The notes beneath the pieces are model-generated. The model had not been told where the DNA came from. It saw only the letters and a program-made list of their open reading frames with translations, and made no database searches. Shown here piece after piece: positions 13,751-19,608 of a stretch of DNA of 19,608 bases (its first letter is position 1; every line of letters starts with the position of its first letter). Both the position numbers and the translations under genes were made by a program. Source of the DNA: Chloroflexota bacterium (GTDB lineage Bacteria > Chloroflexota > Dehalococcoidia > Lucifugimonadales > Lucifugimonadaceae); NCBI GenBank assembly GCA_030831265.1, contig JAURLM010000158.1:1-19608 (forward strand), written 5' to 3'.

Positions 13751-13764
13751 TTCGCCATCCGGCG
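13751..13764 (+). repeat. Hairpin motif copy 2, rpoC leader
   Basis: TTCGCCATCCGGCG forms a CGCC/GGCG stem with loop ATCC. It matches the rpoB leader copy at 9653-9666 in 13 of 14 bases. Confidence 0.5.
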
Positions 13765-13779
13765 AGCTAATACCTGTAG

Positions 13780-13797
13780 CCGCGGCCCCACCCGCGG
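13780..13797 (+). other. GC-only hairpin upstream of rpoC
   Basis: CCGCGG (13780-13785) pairs with CCGCGG (13792-13797) around a six-base loop. Further on, ACCGGC and GCCGGT around 13813-13840 can form another stem just before rpoC. Together with the two upstream hairpins the whole gap appears structured. Confidence 0.4.
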
Positions 13798-13857
13798 ACA
13801 TCACGGTTAGATACCGGCTTGCAGTGCATGCATGGCCGGTGAAGGGACTGTAGACAT

Positions 13858-18090
<4,233 letters not shown>

Positions 18091-18116
18091 TCTCAGCAAA
18101 TTCAAGAAACACTGAT

Positions 18117-18150
18117 AGGGCCGGGGGCATCTGCCTCCGGCCCTGTTGTT
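18117..18150 (+). terminator. Intrinsic terminator after rpoC
   Basis: A 12-bp stem (18117-18128 with 18133-18144, one G-U pair) with loop ATCT is followed by GTTGTTTGG. It starts 26 bases after the rpoC stop and ends the polymerase operon before the tRNA gene. Confidence 0.88.
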
Positions 18151-18265
18151 TGGTGAGGTCGACGGGAGTTCATGCTCAACCACATCACACGACAGGTGCG
18201 TCCCGAATACGCAGGATTTGCCAGTATTTGCAGAATCTGAGTGCGAACGTACGCGGATGGCTCTG

Positions 18266-18271
18266 TATAAT
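18266..18271 (+). promoter_or_regulatory. Consensus -10 box for tRNA-Val
   Basis: A perfect TATAAT lies 15 bases before the tRNA-Val 5' end, so transcription would start about 8-9 bases before the mature tRNA. No good -35 box is found at normal spacing (TGCGAA at 18242-18247 is the nearest). Confidence 0.65.
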
Positions 18272-18286
18272 GGCTGACACCGCTAT

Positions 18287-18363
18287 GGGCGGTTAGCTCA
18301 GTTGGCTAGAGCGCGTCGTTGACATCGACGAGGTCACAGGTTCGAATCCTGTACTGCCCACCA
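18287..18363 (+). tRNA. tRNA-Val (GAC)
   Basis: A full cloverleaf is visible: acceptor GGGCGGT/ACTGCCC, D arm starting AGCTCAGTTGGCTAGAGC, anticodon stem CGTCG/CGACG around loop TTGACAT (anticodon GAC), and T arm ACAGG-TTCGAAT-CCTGT. The discriminator is A, followed by an encoded CCA at 18361-18363. No terminator is seen after it. Confidence 0.95.
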
Positions 18364-18586
18364 CATCATTCCCGCCATCTTCTCAGGATCCGCAAAATGG
18401 CCCGGCACTCACGGAAACGCTCGCTCAACAGCGTCACCATTGCCGTACTCCTCACATCAACAGGAGGGCGACCCTCGCGGCGTAACACCCTCACTACACA
18501 GGCGCGTCGCCGCGCCCAGGCGTCGCGCCCATCCTGAACTACCGCATACGGCAACAGCCCGCATGCAGTATCAATCCGCAACTTAT

Positions 18587-18609
18587 GTGCCCCGTAACGT
18601 CACGGGCAC
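18587..18609 (+). other. Hairpin in the thrS leader
   Basis: GTG(C)CCCGT pairs with ACGGGCAC (8 bp, one bulged C) around loop AACGTC, and ends 22 bases before the thrS start. There is no T-box signature. The rest of 18364-18586 holds no gene or promoter that I can support. Confidence 0.35.
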
Positions 18610-18630
18610 TCAACCGTGAGGAAATATCCA

Positions 18631-19608
18631 ATGGCATCCGCAAAGAACCTGTCTCCCCAGGAACTGGTTGAATTTCGCAACAACATGCGCCACTCAGCAG
18701 CGCACGTACTCGCCGAAGCCGTACTCAAGCTCTGGCCAAACGCACGACTGACCATTGGACCACCCATCGAAGACGGTTTCTACTACGACTTCGATGTCGA
18801 CCAGCCATTCACTCCTGATGACCTGAAAAAGATCGAGAAGGAGATGCGGCGTTCTGTCGCGCAAAACACCGACTTCGTAGAACGTGAAGTCTCTCGTGAA
18901 GAGGCGAAAGAAACGGTCAAAGACAACCCTTACAAGGTCGAGATTCTCGACGGAATCCCGGAAGGAACGCGCGTCACGTTCTGCAGCCACAGCAACGGGG
19001 CCTTCGAAGACCTGTGCCGAGGCGGACACGTGGCAAAAACCGGTGACATAAAGGCCTTCAAGCTTCTGACCAGCGCAGGTGCGTACTGGCGTGGTGATGA
19101 GAAGAACAAGATGCTCCAGCGCATCTACGGCACGGCGTGGGAGTCACGGGAGGCGCAGGATGATTACCTGCACCGCCGTGAAGAGGCGGAAAAGCGAGAT
19201 CACCGCAAACTTGGCCGTGAGCTTGGACTGTTCTTCTTCGATCCCATCGCACCGGCCAGCCCATTCTTCCTGCCAAAAGGCGCATTCGTTATCAATGCGC
19301 TGGTCGAATACGTTCGTGGCCTCTACAAGCGTTACGGCTATGACGAAGTCATCACTCCGCAGATCTTCAACACCGATCTGTGGAGGCGCTCTGGTCACTA
19401 CGACAACTACGCTGACAACATGTACTTCATCAACGTTGATGACACGGAGTACGGCGTCAAGCCTATGAACTGCCCCGCAGGAGCCATGCTGTACGCAGCA
19501 GAGACGCATTCGTACAGGGATTTACCGTTACGCTACGCAGATTTCGGACGACTGCACCGCTACGAGCGATCAGGCGTGACCCACGGTCTGACGAGAGTGC
19601 GGTCACTA
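18631..19608 (+). CDS. thrS: Threonyl-tRNA synthetase, 5' part (runs off the window)
   Basis: The first 326 codons of thrS are present and the frame is open at the window end. The enzyme charges tRNA-Thr in the cytoplasm. The protein begins almost directly with the editing domain: MRHSAAHVLAEAV gives HxxxH at His21 and His25, followed by LTIGPPIEDGFYYDFD, and the CRGGHVAKTGD block supplies its other Cys/His pair. The class II catalytic core begins near 190 (HRKLGRELGLFFF), with PMNCPAGAMLY holding a zinc-ligand cysteine and the motif 2 region RLHRYERSGVTHGLTRVRS at the end. The N-terminal TGS domain (about 60 residues) of the E. coli type is absent. The start at 18631 has GAGGAAA with 6-9 bases spacing. 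It lies 267 bases after tRNA-Val. Confidence 0.95.
   Translation, partial: MASAKNLSPQELVEFRNNMRHSAAHVLAEAVLKLWPNARLTIGPPIEDGFYYDFDVDQPFTPDDLKKIEKEMRRSVAQNTDFVEREVSREEAKETVKDNPYKVEILDGIPEGTRVTFCSHSNGAFEDLCRGGHVAKTGDIKAFKLLTSAGAYWRGDEKNKMLQRIYGTAWESREAQDDYLHRREEAEKRDHRKLGRELGLFFFDPIAPASPFFLPKGAFVINALVEYVRGLYKRYGYDEVITPQIFNTDLWRRSGHYDNYADNMYFINVDDTEYGVKPMNCPAGAMLYAAETHSYRDLPLRYADFGRLHRYERSGVTHGLTRVRSL

Noticed and set aside
18319..18581. Open frames of about 70 codons on both strands after tRNA-Val
   Set aside because: The plus-strand frame starts inside the tRNA, and both have Arg-rich, low-complexity composition with no ribosome site or family signature.
18587..18630. Possible T-box or ribosome-site-hiding structure in the thrS leader
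   Set aside because: The T-box consensus is absent, and the CTCA/TGAG stem near the ribosome site is only four base pairs.

Overview
The window is a bacterial chromosome segment. Coding density is high, base composition is moderate, and stop codons are standard. It holds unsplit rpoB and rpoC, both tRNAs with an encoded CCA end, and a threonyl-tRNA synthetase without a TGS domain. The protein style suggests a free-living, possibly marine Chloroflexota (Dehalococcoidia/SAR202-like) genome. That placement is an inference from the look of the proteins, not a search. There is no sign of phage, insertion sequence or CRISPR.

Left part (1-5280): this is a metabolic accessory region. It starts with the 3' end of a YjhG/YagF-type sugar-acid dehydratase on the plus strand. 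Then come minus-strand genes, listed here in transcription order: tRNA-Asp with its own terminator; an MBL-fold hydrolase and a cupin overlapping by ATGA; a metal-dependent amidohydrolase; a small zinc-ribbon protein with a good intrinsic terminator; and a two-helix potassium channel with an RCK domain.

Middle part (5385-9475): this is a copper homeostasis locus. A minus-strand operon encodes the CsoR repressor, a CopA Cu(I) P-type ATPase broken by a one-base frameshift, a YHS-domain metal-binding protein and a small glutaredoxin. A G/C-tract CsoR-like operator sits between csoR and a divergent cytochrome c lipoprotein gene. The cytochrome is therefore probably part of the same copper response. 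CsoR would sense Cu(I), CopA would export it, and the YHS and glutaredoxin proteins may handle metal or thiol chemistry in the cytoplasm.

Right part (9476-19608): this is core information processing on the plus strand. It holds rpoB and rpoC separated by an unusually long structured gap, an intrinsic terminator, tRNA-Val with a consensus -10 box, and the 5' part of thrS running off the window. A promoter-like sequence followed by an intrinsic terminator precedes rpoB, which suggests either a leader attenuator or simply the end of the cytochrome transcript. The most notable protein-level oddity is that RpoC has lost three of the four cysteines of its second zinc site. RpoB also carries a very acidic tail of about 85 residues.
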